Source: Flavobacterium succinicans LMG 10402
GTDB taxonomy: Bacteria > Bacteroidota > Bacteroidia > Flavobacteriales > Flavobacteriaceae
Reading direction: 5' to 3'
Length of the DNA: 64,000 bases
Assembly: GCF_000611675.1 (NCBI RefSeq)
Contig: NZ_JATV01000001.1
Location: 124,001 to 188,000 of the forward strand
Shown: piece by piece, positions 26,514 to 33,782 of the stretch
Layout: the number at the start of each line of letters is the position of its first letter
How positions within the stretch are numbered: position 1 is the first letter of the stretch
Made by a program: the position numbers and the translations under genes
The notes under the pieces: generated by a model
Database searches by the model: none
What the model was told of the DNA's origin: nothing
What the model saw: only the letters and a program-made list of their open reading frames with translations

Positions 26514-26556
26514 AAAGAAAAAACCCTCTATCTAATTTTTGAAATTAGTTAGGGGG
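26514..26556 (-). terminator. Terminator downstream of the element's last minus-strand gene
   Basis: An imperfect stem (AAATTAG/CTAATTT with flanking GGGG/CCCT pairing) is followed on the minus strand by a T-rich tract. The rest of 26191-26770 shows no gene. Confidence 0.6.
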
Positions 26557-26770
26557 TTTGTTACATTCTGAAAATAAGGTTTAACAAATTACAAATCGTT
26601 GCGCAACCTCATAGCACGGGGCGTTCAAAACTTTTTACAGTACCTTTTTTGTTGGCCTTGTGGTCTTACTGCGTGTGTTCTGTTGGGCTGTAAATAGTTT
26701 TTAGTTGTGTAGTATCGTTCAAACAAACTAAGCTTTAAAACGTCTTAAAATGCTTCGCTGTTATTTGTGG

Positions 26771-27301
26771 TTAATGTCCTCTTTTGTTTTCTGCTTTGTT
26801 CTCGATTCTTTTCATTGCTTCTTGTTTCTCCTGATTAGTCAATGCGTTGAACTCATTGTTTAGTCTTACCCTTTCTCTTAATTGTTTAAGATATGCGGGG
26901 GCGGGCTTCTCGGCCGTTGCTCTTTCTACTAACTGCCTAACTGTTTGTTTGTCTAGTGATTTACTTTCTTCTTTCTCTATCAATGATATAAACCTATCTA
27001 TTGCATTGCATAGTCTTTCGGGGGATGCATATTGCAAAGGTGTTTGCAAGCGCTTCATCCATCCTTTATACTTCGTTGGTGCTATGTCCTTTTCGATTAA
27101 GTGAATTGCTAATAAGTTATTTGCTTTTATAAATTTTGCTTCTGCAATTCTCTTTATTGTTTCGGGTTTGAAACTTGCGCCAATAGTTTGCCTATTTTCT
27201 TTGTATGCTCTCTCTCGGCCTTGTTTTAGTGATTTCTTTTTTGCTATTGGATCAATCCAACTTGCTTTGTTTGCCTGTAATGCACTTTCTTTTCGTGTCA
27301 T
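26771..27301 (-). CDS. Hypothetical protein of the tRNA-Leu element
   Basis: This 176-residue protein is very basic and helical, rich in Lys, Glu, Arg and Ala (MTRKESALQANKASWIDPIAKKKSLKQGRERAYKENR). Long charged helices follow to the end (RVRLNNEFNALTNQEKQEAMKRIENKAENKRGH). No signal peptide or membrane segment is seen. I do not recognise the family; the composition would suit nucleic-acid binding, for example an accessory mobilization or replication protein, but this is inference. It is the last gene before the left end of the element, with a terminator downstream. Confidence 0.65.
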   Translation of the reverse strand: MTRKESALQANKASWIDPIAKKKSLKQGRERAYKENRQTIGASFKPETIKRIAEAKFIKANNLLAIHLIEKDIAPTKYKGWMKRLQTPLQYASPERLCNAIDRFISLIEKEESKSLDKQTVRQLVERATAEKPAPAYLKQLRERVRLNNEFNALTNQEKQEAMKRIENKAENKRGH

Positions 27302-27397
27302 AAGATTTTATATTTTTAGTTATAAATAAACAAACAATCCCCTTTGAATTTAAGTCATTGGGGAAAGTCCTAAGTAAACAAACTGACAATTTAAATA

Positions 27398-28042
27398 TTA
27401 ATTTTTAGGGGTTCTATCTCTAATAAAATAAATTAGATTTTTGGGATCCAATTCAGAAACAAATTCGTTTTTATAGTTCTTTCTTTGTATCAATTCTGTT
27501 AAGTCGCCTTGATATTCATAACCAGCAAAATCTTTAAAACTCTTTTTCAATTCCAGTAAAGCCTTTTTTGCCTTTTCAAAAGCATTATACATTTCAATTT
27601 GCTTTGGGTCTGTTAAGTACGTTTTGAAACTTTCAGTTATTTCAATCTTTGTCTGTTCAGAAATACAATAAGAACGGTCTGCGGGGCTATAACTGAAATA
27701 TGAACTCGATAACTCTAAAGGTTTTTTTTGTATGATCTCATTAACCTTTTCTTTGAAGTTAGCCACAAAGTCGGCTTGCAATCCTACTTGCTGTGAAACA
27801 AAGTGTTTATTAGCACCAATAGCATAACAGTTTGAAGCAATAACCGATAAAAATTGTTCTGTCGCTGTTGCTCCGCTATCTGTAAGCATTGATAAGGCTG
27901 TTTTTTCGTTTAGTTCCCCTAAGTCTAAATCATTGTATAATGGTACTAATTCGTTTAGGGTTGGAAGTATTAATTCCAAGTGATTAATTAATCTTTCGGC
28001 TCCAGGAGCATCATTCGATATTAACATTTTTTCTGTTTTCAT
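27398..28042 (-). CDS. Hypothetical protein of the tRNA-Leu element
   Basis: This 214-residue soluble, mostly helical protein has no recognised motif. Features visible are an acidic N-terminal half (LNELVPLYNDLDLGELNEKTALSML), a middle helix with KEKVNEIIQKK, and a charged C-terminal end with KKALLELKKSFKDFAGYEYQGDLTELIQRKNYK. There are no membrane segments. It lies between two other unknown genes of the same strand and probably shares their transcript. Confidence 0.65.
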   Translation of the reverse strand: MKTEKMLISNDAPGAERLINHLELILPTLNELVPLYNDLDLGELNEKTALSMLTDSGATATEQFLSVIASNCYAIGANKHFVSQQVGLQADFVANFKEKVNEIIQKKPLELSSSYFSYSPADRSYCISEQTKIEITESFKTYLTDPKQIEMYNAFEKAKKALLELKKSFKDFAGYEYQGDLTELIQRKNYKNEFVSELDPKNLIYFIRDRTPKN

Positions 28043-28065
28043 AAATCTTTTTGTTTAGTTTTTAA

Positions 28066-28236
28066 TTAGTTTAATTGAATGTTTGGGAAGTCAAAAGCCT
28101 TTTTTGCTTCAATTGTGTGATCTAGTTCGGATTTTTCCTTTGAAGTTGAAGGGTTAAGCCTTTCTTTGGCCATTCCTTCGGCTAAAATTTCCTGATAGAT
28201 TTCAGGATACTGAACTCTTACTTGTTCTTTTGTCAT
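28066..28236 (-). CDS. Small hypothetical protein of the tRNA-Leu element
   Basis: The 56-residue reading starts at MTKEQVRVQYPEIYQEILAEG. A longer reading from 28305 would run through a perfect inverted repeat and overlap the Rep-like gene, so the internal ATG at 28236 is preferred. The phrase 'YPEIYQEILAEGMAKE' resembles a short helical motif ('hP.lY.eI...G...') that I associate with phage and mobile-element proteins of Bacteroidota; this is a weak memory-based link. The rest is charged and probably disordered. Confidence 0.5.
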   Translation of the reverse strand: MTKEQVRVQYPEIYQEILAEGMAKERLNPSTSKEKSELDHTIEAKKAFDFPNIQLN

Positions 28237-28270
28237 GTTATTAAATATTGTGCATCTCTGCGGGTTGTGC

Positions 28271-28291
28271 TTTTGGGAACCATTCCCAAAA
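28271..28291. repeat. Perfect 9-bp inverted repeat before the small ORF
   Basis: TTTTGGGAA-CCA-TTCCCAAAA lies in the 61-base gap between the Rep-like gene's stop and the preferred start at 28236. It could be an operator or a replication/nicking hairpin. There is no T-tract. Confidence 0.6.
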
Positions 28292-28297
28292 TGTTGT

Positions 28298-29593
28298 TTA
28301 TACAAATAGTTGCGTTTGGTACTTTGGATACAACTTATTTTGTTTGTTCAATTGGTTGCTGTGTGTGTTTCTGATATTGTGTGCAATTTCTTTTATCTGT
28401 GTTTTCAAATCTGAGTTTAACCAAATTGAACTTAGATACTCGGTTTTGATTTTCTCAAAAACATTTGGGTTGTTCTCTAAATAATATTTGATACCGGAAT
28501 GACTAAGTAAAATACTTTCGTCTTTTTGCATTGAAATATCTAATTTGGTAACTCTGCAATTACGCCGTTCTTGCTTATCGTTTGTTTTTTCGGTTTGGGT
28601 TACATTTCCACCTTTATATATTGTGGAATAGTAACCGCTTTTGATTTTTTGGAATGACTTTGTTTTGCTTTCTTTCTGTGTGGAATAGTAACCACTTTTT
28701 AATAATTCAAGCTTTTTAAATATTAGATTTTCTATTCTATACTTTAGGTTGTTTTCTACTTTTGAAACTATATTTAAGTATTTTGCCCTTTCCTTGTTAA
28801 ACCTATTTTTATAAGGATCTTGACTTATATTAAACCAAGTGAGAGTATTTAAGTACTTTGTTATTTTTGATTGTTCTGAAGCTTTTAAACAACTGAAATC
28901 TGTTTCACAATCCAACAATAAGACTTTGTCAAACTCATTGATTATTTCATTTGAAATCTTTAAATAACAATCATATTTTAATAAATCATTTGCGGTGTAA
29001 ATGCCAAATTGATTAAAGTATTTACTTTGTTTGCTTTTGATTTCAAAACGAAAAGTATTGATATTGCAATGCTCCGGAAACTGCAAGCCTTTTGCATACG
29101 CCTTTATTATTTTATAAGTGTTCATCGTTCCATTGGCATTGGCTTTAAAGCTTTTTTTACTGTATGCTAGACCTATGTCGGTTTTAAATTCGTTGCGTTC
29201 GTGATATAGTAAAAAGGTAATTAGTTTCTTGATGTCAATAGGGGATACAATGTTTAACCCAAATTCAATGTTTACTATTTTCAATAAATCAAGGTCAATT
29301 TTAAATAGGTTTTTAAGCTCTAAAATTGTTTGAATACAATCTATTACCCTAAAGTCATTTGCATTGTGTAAACCATCATTAAAATAATAGTGAGGTTTGA
29401 ATATAATATCTACTCTATTTGAAAAGAAACAAAAAACGATCCCTTTGAAATGCTTTACGGTTTTAGTTTTGATTACTTCAATATCAAACAAGTTGAGTTT
29501 GTCCTCACTTTTTACCCATTCCAGTAAATAATGATTTTCTAAATGTCGAATAGTTGAATTATCTGTGATATAAAATTTTAAAAAATCAATCAT
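28298..29593 (-). CDS. Rep-like protein (phage/plasmid replication, gene II/X-like), tentative
   Basis: This 431-residue protein starts MIDFLKFYIT and has NIEFGLNI (108-115), then AYAKGLQ (~165-171) followed by TFRFEIKSK (180-188). The order 'Y-x-K-G' then 'LRFE-K' resembles filamentous-phage gene II/CRI-type replication proteins, which nick DNA for rolling-circle replication. This link is from memory and no full HUH motif was found. At ~300-335 the peptide KSGYYST occurs twice, with 17-base DNA repeats at ~28622 and ~28680. The C-terminal third is basic. It is the largest non-integrase gene of the element and probably its replication or excision partner. Confidence 0.5.
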   Translation of the reverse strand: MIDFLKFYITDNSTIRHLENHYLLEWVKSEDKLNLFDIEVIKTKTVKHFKGIVFCFFSNRVDIIFKPHYYFNDGLHNANDFRVIDCIQTILELKNLFKIDLDLLKIVNIEFGLNIVSPIDIKKLITFLLYHERNEFKTDIGLAYSKKSFKANANGTMNTYKIIKAYAKGLQFPEHCNINTFRFEIKSKQSKYFNQFGIYTANDLLKYDCYLKISNEIINEFDKVLLLDCETDFSCLKASEQSKITKYLNTLTWFNISQDPYKNRFNKERAKYLNIVSKVENNLKYRIENLIFKKLELLKSGYYSTQKESKTKSFQKIKSGYYSTIYKGGNVTQTEKTNDKQERRNCRVTKLDISMQKDESILLSHSGIKYYLENNPNVFEKIKTEYLSSIWLNSDLKTQIKEIAHNIRNTHSNQLNKQNKLYPKYQTQLFV

Positions 29594-29721
29594 CTTACTA
29601 TCTTTGAAACGGTTTTACAAATTGCCTTTTGTGAAACTGAACTTTTGAATAAAGTATAAGGGAGCTTGAACAACTCCCTTTTTTGTTGCTCTAAATTTCA
29701 CGATAAGTATTAATGATTGTG

Positions 29722-30003
29722 TTAACCGTTCAAAGGGATCAAACTTGCTTCGATGTCTGAACGTAAAAAATATACTCGGCCACCAAGCCCAAACGGTTTG
29801 AGTTTTCCGTTCTTTTGCCAATTGGCCACCGTTGAGAGGTCAACGTTAAACATTCTTGCTACGTCTTGACGTGTCAAATAATCGTTTGGTTCTTTGGGCT
29901 TGAAGTTCTTTAAAAAATCATCTAAATGACTTTTTACGCCTTTTGTAATTTCCTGTTGTAGTTGTTCGGGGGTTACTGAAATCAGCTGTACTGTTGCACT
30001 CAT
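29722..30003 (-). CDS. Helix-turn-helix (excisionase/AlpA-like) DNA-binding protein
   Basis: This 93-residue protein has an N-terminal helical part, then a MerR/HTH_17-type winged helix at ~42-90: DYLTRQDVARMFNVDLSTVANWQKNGKLKPFGLGGRVYFLRSDIEASL. The pattern 'LT..evA..f.vs..Tv..W...GkL.p..lg.r..f...di' is that of excisionase-family proteins. Such proteins direct integrase toward excision or control element genes. It lies in the same element and strand as the integrase, typical for Bacteroidota integrative elements. The overlapping frame at 29615-29821 is not considered a gene. Confidence 0.85.
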   Translation of the reverse strand: MSATVQLISVTPEQLQQEITKGVKSHLDDFLKNFKPKEPNDYLTRQDVARMFNVDLSTVANWQKNGKLKPFGLGGRVYFLRSDIEASLIPLNG

Positions 30004-30095
30004 AACTTAATAATTTTGTTGTTATTACTGAGTACAAAAAGAGTAGAAAGTTTGGGGTGTCAAAAGTCTAAAATTGGACTTTTTACAGTACAATA

Positions 30096-30836
30096 CTATG
30101 TTTGCCCTTTAAGCCAATCTAATGATGTTTGATAATGTTTTTTTCTATTACCGTCTTTGTCGTTGACTTCGTTCATAGTTTTAATTTTTTCAAAACTATC
30201 TGTGTATTCTTTACAAAACCACGTTTTAAATACTTCGGGGCGTTGGTGAATATATTTTTCTTCGGCATTGAATAGGCACCAATAATAAAAACTTAAATCA
30301 GCATAGCGGCCTCTTTTTCCTTTTGGTTTAATATGGTTTTCTAGTATGTAGTTAAAAAGTTCAAATCCATTATTAGAGAATATTGCTGAATGATCATTTA
30401 TGTTTGATGCTGGGGTTCTGTTTGTTATACTATTTTCTAGCACTAATTTATTAATACAATTTACCAAGTATGATTTATGATAAATTAATTGTTCGTTTTG
30501 TGTTTTATCATAGTTGTTGTTTTGGGCGTAGTAATTAACCTCATTTTCTATTCTATCTAAAGACTTATTTATCTCGGTAACAAATTGCTCTAAAAAATAA
30601 TCGCCTAAACTTACTTTTGTTAAATTTAAATCTCTGTCTAAGATATTATAAAGGTCTTTATAAATTGTTTTAGTTCTTAGTAATTCCGGATTGAATAACT
30701 TTAAATAATTATCATAAGCCCTCTTTTGATTCTCAAACTCATCATTCAAAATATTTATGGAATTTACTTGATTGGAATTGTCGATTTCGTTTAATCCTAC
30801 GTGTAAATGATTTAATTTTTCCTCTTGTTTATTCAT
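30096..30836 (-). CDS. Hypothetical protein next to integrase
   Basis: This 246-residue soluble protein is rich in Asn, Glu, Lys and Tyr, with predicted long helices (NILNDEFENQKRAYDNYLKLFNPE, FVTEINKSLDRIENEVNYYAQNNN). The C-terminal part KPKGKRGRYADLSFYYWCLFNAEEKYIHQRPEVFKTWFCKEY is Trp/Tyr-rich and probably folded. I do not recognise the family. It starts 48 bases after the integrase stop on the same strand, so they may be co-transcribed. Confidence 0.7.
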   Translation of the reverse strand: MNKQEEKLNHLHVGLNEIDNSNQVNSINILNDEFENQKRAYDNYLKLFNPELLRTKTIYKDLYNILDRDLNLTKVSLGDYFLEQFVTEINKSLDRIENEVNYYAQNNNYDKTQNEQLIYHKSYLVNCINKLVLENSITNRTPASNINDHSAIFSNNGFELFNYILENHIKPKGKRGRYADLSFYYWCLFNAEEKYIHQRPEVFKTWFCKEYTDSFEKIKTMNEVNDKDGNRKKHYQTSLDWLKGQT

Positions 30837-30884
30837 CTCAAAACTTTTCTTATCGTTACTTAAATCGGTTGTTTTTGGGTTGTT

Positions 30885-32228
30885 TTACTCGGTGCCTGTG
30901 TTTAGTACAACTTTCATTTCGGGGGCTTTGTTTTTGTGTAGGTCGTTGTAAAACTTCATAAACAAATCGGCGTTTTCGTCTGTGTCCTCCGGAGCATTAA
31001 TATAAACTCTAAAGATTGATTCTTTTGAATGTCCCGAAATCCCCATTAAAACAGGTGTTGGCATTTTTTTGTAATAATTAGTACAGAACGATCTTCTAAA
31101 ACTGTGAGTAGTTATTAAGTCGTGTTTTGGGTAGATTCCAAATTCTTTTCGGCCTGAGATAGCATCAAATATTTTCCCCTCTGTTGGGGTGTTAATCTCT
31201 GCTTTTTCACAAACTTTTTTGATATAAGTATTCAGTTTTTGAGTACTGATTTTATAAGGAAATCCGTTTTCAATAATATCAATAATGTGAGGGGCAATTA
31301 TCCCAATTGTAACGGCTTTTTTTGTTTTTTGTTGAATTATGTCTAAATACATATTTCCGCCTTTATATCGAATATTGTCGGGCGTAATGTTTAATAAATC
31401 CCCGCCACGTTGTCCTATTTCACAACCAATTAACAGCCATTTGCGGGCGTTCTTTAGTGCTTCACTTTCTAGGTCTGTTGTTCTTATTTTTTCTAATTCG
31501 TCAAACGAAAGTGTTTGAATATATCTATCATCATCACTTTCAGAAACAACAATAATTTGCTTTGCAAAGGAATTAACTTTAATTCCCTTTTTTTCTGCTT
31601 CATTGCATATCGTTTTAATATTTGCAATGTGTTTTGATGCTGTATTAACGGCGTATTTTTTTGTTTTCAACAACCATCTTTCGAATTTGTCAATTACTGA
31701 TTCATTGAGGTCTGCGAAACGTAGTACTTTTTTGGTTTTAGTTTGATATTCGGCAATAACAGTCTTTGTTGCTATAAAACTATTTTTACGGCTTTGTGAA
31801 ATGCCGTGTTTATAACCACCTTTAACTTTGACTTTTCGGGTGTCGGCTGTGTCAATAATGTTTTGAATGTAGTTTGTTATTAAATCATCGTCTTTTTTCT
31901 CTATGCGATCAAAACATTCATTAATTTTTGCATCCAACCAAAAAGTATCGATCAAAATACCGTTTCCTAAGTCGGTGTTCAGTTTTTCAAAAATGAACGA
32001 TTCTAATTTTTTGAGGTTGTTAAAAACTACTTTGTTTTCAGGGGTGTTTTGTTTTGGGTAATTGTCGCCTTTTTTGGGATTTTCTTTGTCGGGTGTATTC
32101 CAGTCTTTTGGGTTAACTGAAAACCCCGTATTTAATTCAAATACATTATCTCTATTGATTGATAAACGAATTTTTATTGAAACATTTTTATTTGCTTTGC
32201 TTCTTAACCTGTATTGAATTGTTGCCAT
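30885..32228 (-). CDS. Tyrosine recombinase/integrase
   Basis: This 447-residue integrase is read from MATIQYRLRSKANKN; an upstream in-frame ATG at 32267 would add 13 residues that do not fit the family. The N-terminal arm-binding domain spans ~1-90. A SAM-like core-binding domain lies at ~120-220 (FADLNESVIDKFERWLLK..YAVNTASKHIANIKTICNEAEKKG). The catalytic domain carries Arg in EIGQRGGDLL (~274), H-x-x-R in THSFRR (~375-378), GH in GISGHSKESIF (~398) and Tyr in FRVYIN (~408). It inserts the element into tRNA-Leu. The gene sits at the right end beside the arm-type boxes. Confidence 0.95.
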   Translation of the reverse strand: MATIQYRLRSKANKNVSIKIRLSINRDNVFELNTGFSVNPKDWNTPDKENPKKGDNYPKQNTPENKVVFNNLKKLESFIFEKLNTDLGNGILIDTFWLDAKINECFDRIEKKDDDLITNYIQNIIDTADTRKVKVKGGYKHGISQSRKNSFIATKTVIAEYQTKTKKVLRFADLNESVIDKFERWLLKTKKYAVNTASKHIANIKTICNEAEKKGIKVNSFAKQIIVVSESDDDRYIQTLSFDELEKIRTTDLESEALKNARKWLLIGCEIGQRGGDLLNITPDNIRYKGGNMYLDIIQQKTKKAVTIGIIAPHIIDIIENGFPYKISTQKLNTYIKKVCEKAEINTPTEGKIFDAISGRKEFGIYPKHDLITTHSFRRSFCTNYYKKMPTPVLMGISGHSKESIFRVYINAPEDTDENADLFMKFYNDLHKNKAPEMKVVLNTGTE

Positions 32229-32301
32229 TTTAAAACATTTGAACGGTTGAACTTTTGAACAATTCAAAAGTAATAAAATTTGTAATACATTTTACAAAGT
32301 T

Positions 32302-32320
32302 GCCCAACTGTTGCCCAACC
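32302..32320 (+). promoter_or_regulatory. Right-end paired boxes, putative integrase arm sites
   Basis: GCCCAACT (32302-32309) and GCCCAACC (32313-32320) repeat with the same 11-bp period as the pair at 26172, in the same orientation, followed by GTTTTAA. They lie upstream of the integrase start, so integrase binding might also autoregulate it. Confidence 0.6.
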
Positions 32321-32471
32321 GTTTTAAGATTTCATTACTTTTTATTCTATTTCATTCTATTTTTTAACTACTCTTAATGGTCTTGTTAAGTATTGAATTT
32401 GTTGAGTTTAAAGCTTTTTTTTGTTGGATTTTATTAGAATATTCAAAACTGCCAAATCTAAGGGTTTCAAT

Positions 32472-32486
32472 TCCGGCTCCGGGTAC
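32472..32486 (+). other. attR: right 15-bp direct repeat
   Basis: TCCGGCTCCGGGTAC is identical to 26098-26112. Upstream bases resemble a decayed T-loop (ggtttcaat), as expected of an element-borne tRNA fragment. The host tRNA terminator follows directly. Confidence 0.88.
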
Positions 32487-32517
32487 AAAACCGCTTCGAA
32501 AGAAGCGGTTTTTTTTA
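32487..32517. terminator. Displaced host tRNA terminator, also serving gntR
   Basis: AACCGCTTC/GAAGCGGTT (9 bp, GAAA loop) is followed by eight T's on the plus strand and preceded by AAAA, so it can act both ways. Before integration it would have stood immediately after tRNA-Leu. Confidence 0.85.
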
Positions 32518-32534
32518 TGAGGTTTGCTTAAATT

Positions 32535-33533
32535 TTAAAGTGAGTTTCTTACAATTAGGTTGCATTTGTTTTCAATTCGATCTTTTTTATTCTTCAAAAT
32601 CATTTCGGCCATTAATTTACCCATTTGTTCAAAATCAGTGGAGATGGTCGTGATTCCGTTTTCTACGATTTTCTTCAGTGGCGTTTCATTATACGAAATG
32701 ATTCCGTAGTCTTGACCTATAGTAAGCTGTTGTGATTTTGCCTTTTCGATTACGCTCACTAAATCGCGATCACTTGGAATGACGTAGACTTCACCGGGTG
32801 TGATGCTTCGGTGTTTGAACTCTGTAATTACTTCATGCTCAAATCCAAAGTCCTTGCAAAAGTTTAAAAAGCCGATTTTCATACCCAGCGGTTCTCTAAA
32901 TCCAGGGAAGATGATGATGAGCTTTTTGTACTTATCCAATCTAGATTTTCCTTCCAAAAGGCCATCGTAAATGTTTTGAACAAAGTTTTGATGAATTGAT
33001 GGGTAGGAAAATAATTCGGAATTGGTTTGGTCTAATATATAGACATCATTTATTGGTAGGTTTTTTATTGTGGTATGAGCCTCCTCAAAAGCGGTGGGCA
33101 TAATAATATATTTGGTATAGTTGCCATTATTTTCTGCAATAACTTTTTGAAAAAATTGAAAATTAAAATGATGAAAAAAAATGTCAACTTGGACGTTTTT
33201 TTCAATATTTTCTAAAAATGAGTTGTACAAATCTTCCTTGAAAATATTCAATTCGTCAAACAATAAAAATATTTTTTGTTTGATATTTATTTCTACACTT
33301 TTTATGTAATAGCCTTTGCCAGGTATAGCAAATACAATACCTCGCTTCTTTAATTCATCATAAGCTTGGAGTACGGTGTCTCGAGATAATTCGTGTGCTA
33401 AACACACTTTATTTACCGAAGGCAGTTGATCGCCTTTGACTAATTTTTCTGATTCGATGGCCTTCTCAATCGATTGAATTATTTGTTTGTATTTGGGCAC
33501 ACCTTGGTTGTTTTGAACTGTGATGTATTTCAT
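32535..33533 (-). CDS. GntR-family regulator with LacI-like sensor domain
   Basis: This 332-residue protein has an N-terminal GntR winged helix at ~1-75 (KYKQIIQSIEKAIESEKLVKGDQLPSVNKVCLAHELSRDTVLQAYDELKKRGIVFAIPGKGYYI). The C-terminal part resembles a LacI/periplasmic-binding sensor (KLIIIFPGFREPLGMKIGFLNFCKDFGFE, DYGIISYNETPLKKIVENGITTISTDFEQMGKLMAEMIL). Such proteins bind a sugar and control carbohydrate loci in Bacteroidota. It is divergent from the galactan locus. A tandem site (two ACTGGTA repeats) lies 34 bases before its start and again before galM, so it probably regulates both promoters and itself. Confidence 0.9.
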   Translation of the reverse strand: MKYITVQNNQGVPKYKQIIQSIEKAIESEKLVKGDQLPSVNKVCLAHELSRDTVLQAYDELKKRGIVFAIPGKGYYIKSVEINIKQKIFLLFDELNIFKEDLYNSFLENIEKNVQVDIFFHHFNFQFFQKVIAENNGNYTKYIIMPTAFEEAHTTIKNLPINDVYILDQTNSELFSYPSIHQNFVQNIYDGLLEGKSRLDKYKKLIIIFPGFREPLGMKIGFLNFCKDFGFEHEVITEFKHRSITPGEVYVIPSDRDLVSVIEKAKSQQLTIGQDYGIISYNETPLKKIVENGITTISTDFEQMGKLMAEMILKNKKDRIENKCNLIVRNSL

Positions 33534-33566
33534 GTCTGGTATTTTTTATGGCAAAATACAAAAAAA

Positions 33567-33588
33567 ACTGGTAGGTACTGGTATGTAA
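33567..33588. promoter_or_regulatory. Putative GntR operator 1
   Basis: ACTGGTAGGT followed directly by ACTGGTATGT and AA: two ACTGGTA half-sites at a 10-bp period. The same 22 bases occur at 39538-39559. It lies between gntR and susC. Confidence 0.75.
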
Positions 33589-33782
33589 AACATAATCCTT
33601 CGTATGATTTTAGATTTTAATATTTCACAAAAAAAACAGAAAATTAAAACGTTTTTATCACAAATAACAACAAAAAATATGATTATCATTTTTTTTAGTT
33701 AATTCATCGATAAGCCATTTTTAATTTATTCTGACTTTTTGGTAAATGTTTCAAATAATAATAACCAACAAAAACCAATTTA

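Larger units (their letters stand above)
26098..32486. mobile_element. Compact integrative element in tRNA-Leu
   Basis: About 6.4 kb is bounded by 15-bp direct repeats. It holds a tyrosine integrase at the right end and genes for an HTH excisionase-like protein, a Rep-like protein and four unknown proteins, all on the minus strand. Paired GCCCAACC boxes 11 bp apart lie near both ends. No relaxase, conjugation, capsid or toxin gene was recognised, so it may be a mobilizable or satellite-like element. Base use is more AT-rich than its neighbours by eye. Confidence 0.88.

Noticed and set aside
29660..29687. GGGAG/CTCCC hairpin after the HTH gene as its terminator
   Set aside because: The T-tract is on the plus strand, opposite to the gene, so it is not a convincing terminator for it.
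29615..29821. 68-codon ORF overlapping the end of the HTH gene
   Set aside because: Most of it lies in another frame of a well-supported HTH gene; the composition (Trp/Phe-rich, low structure) looks like a shadow.
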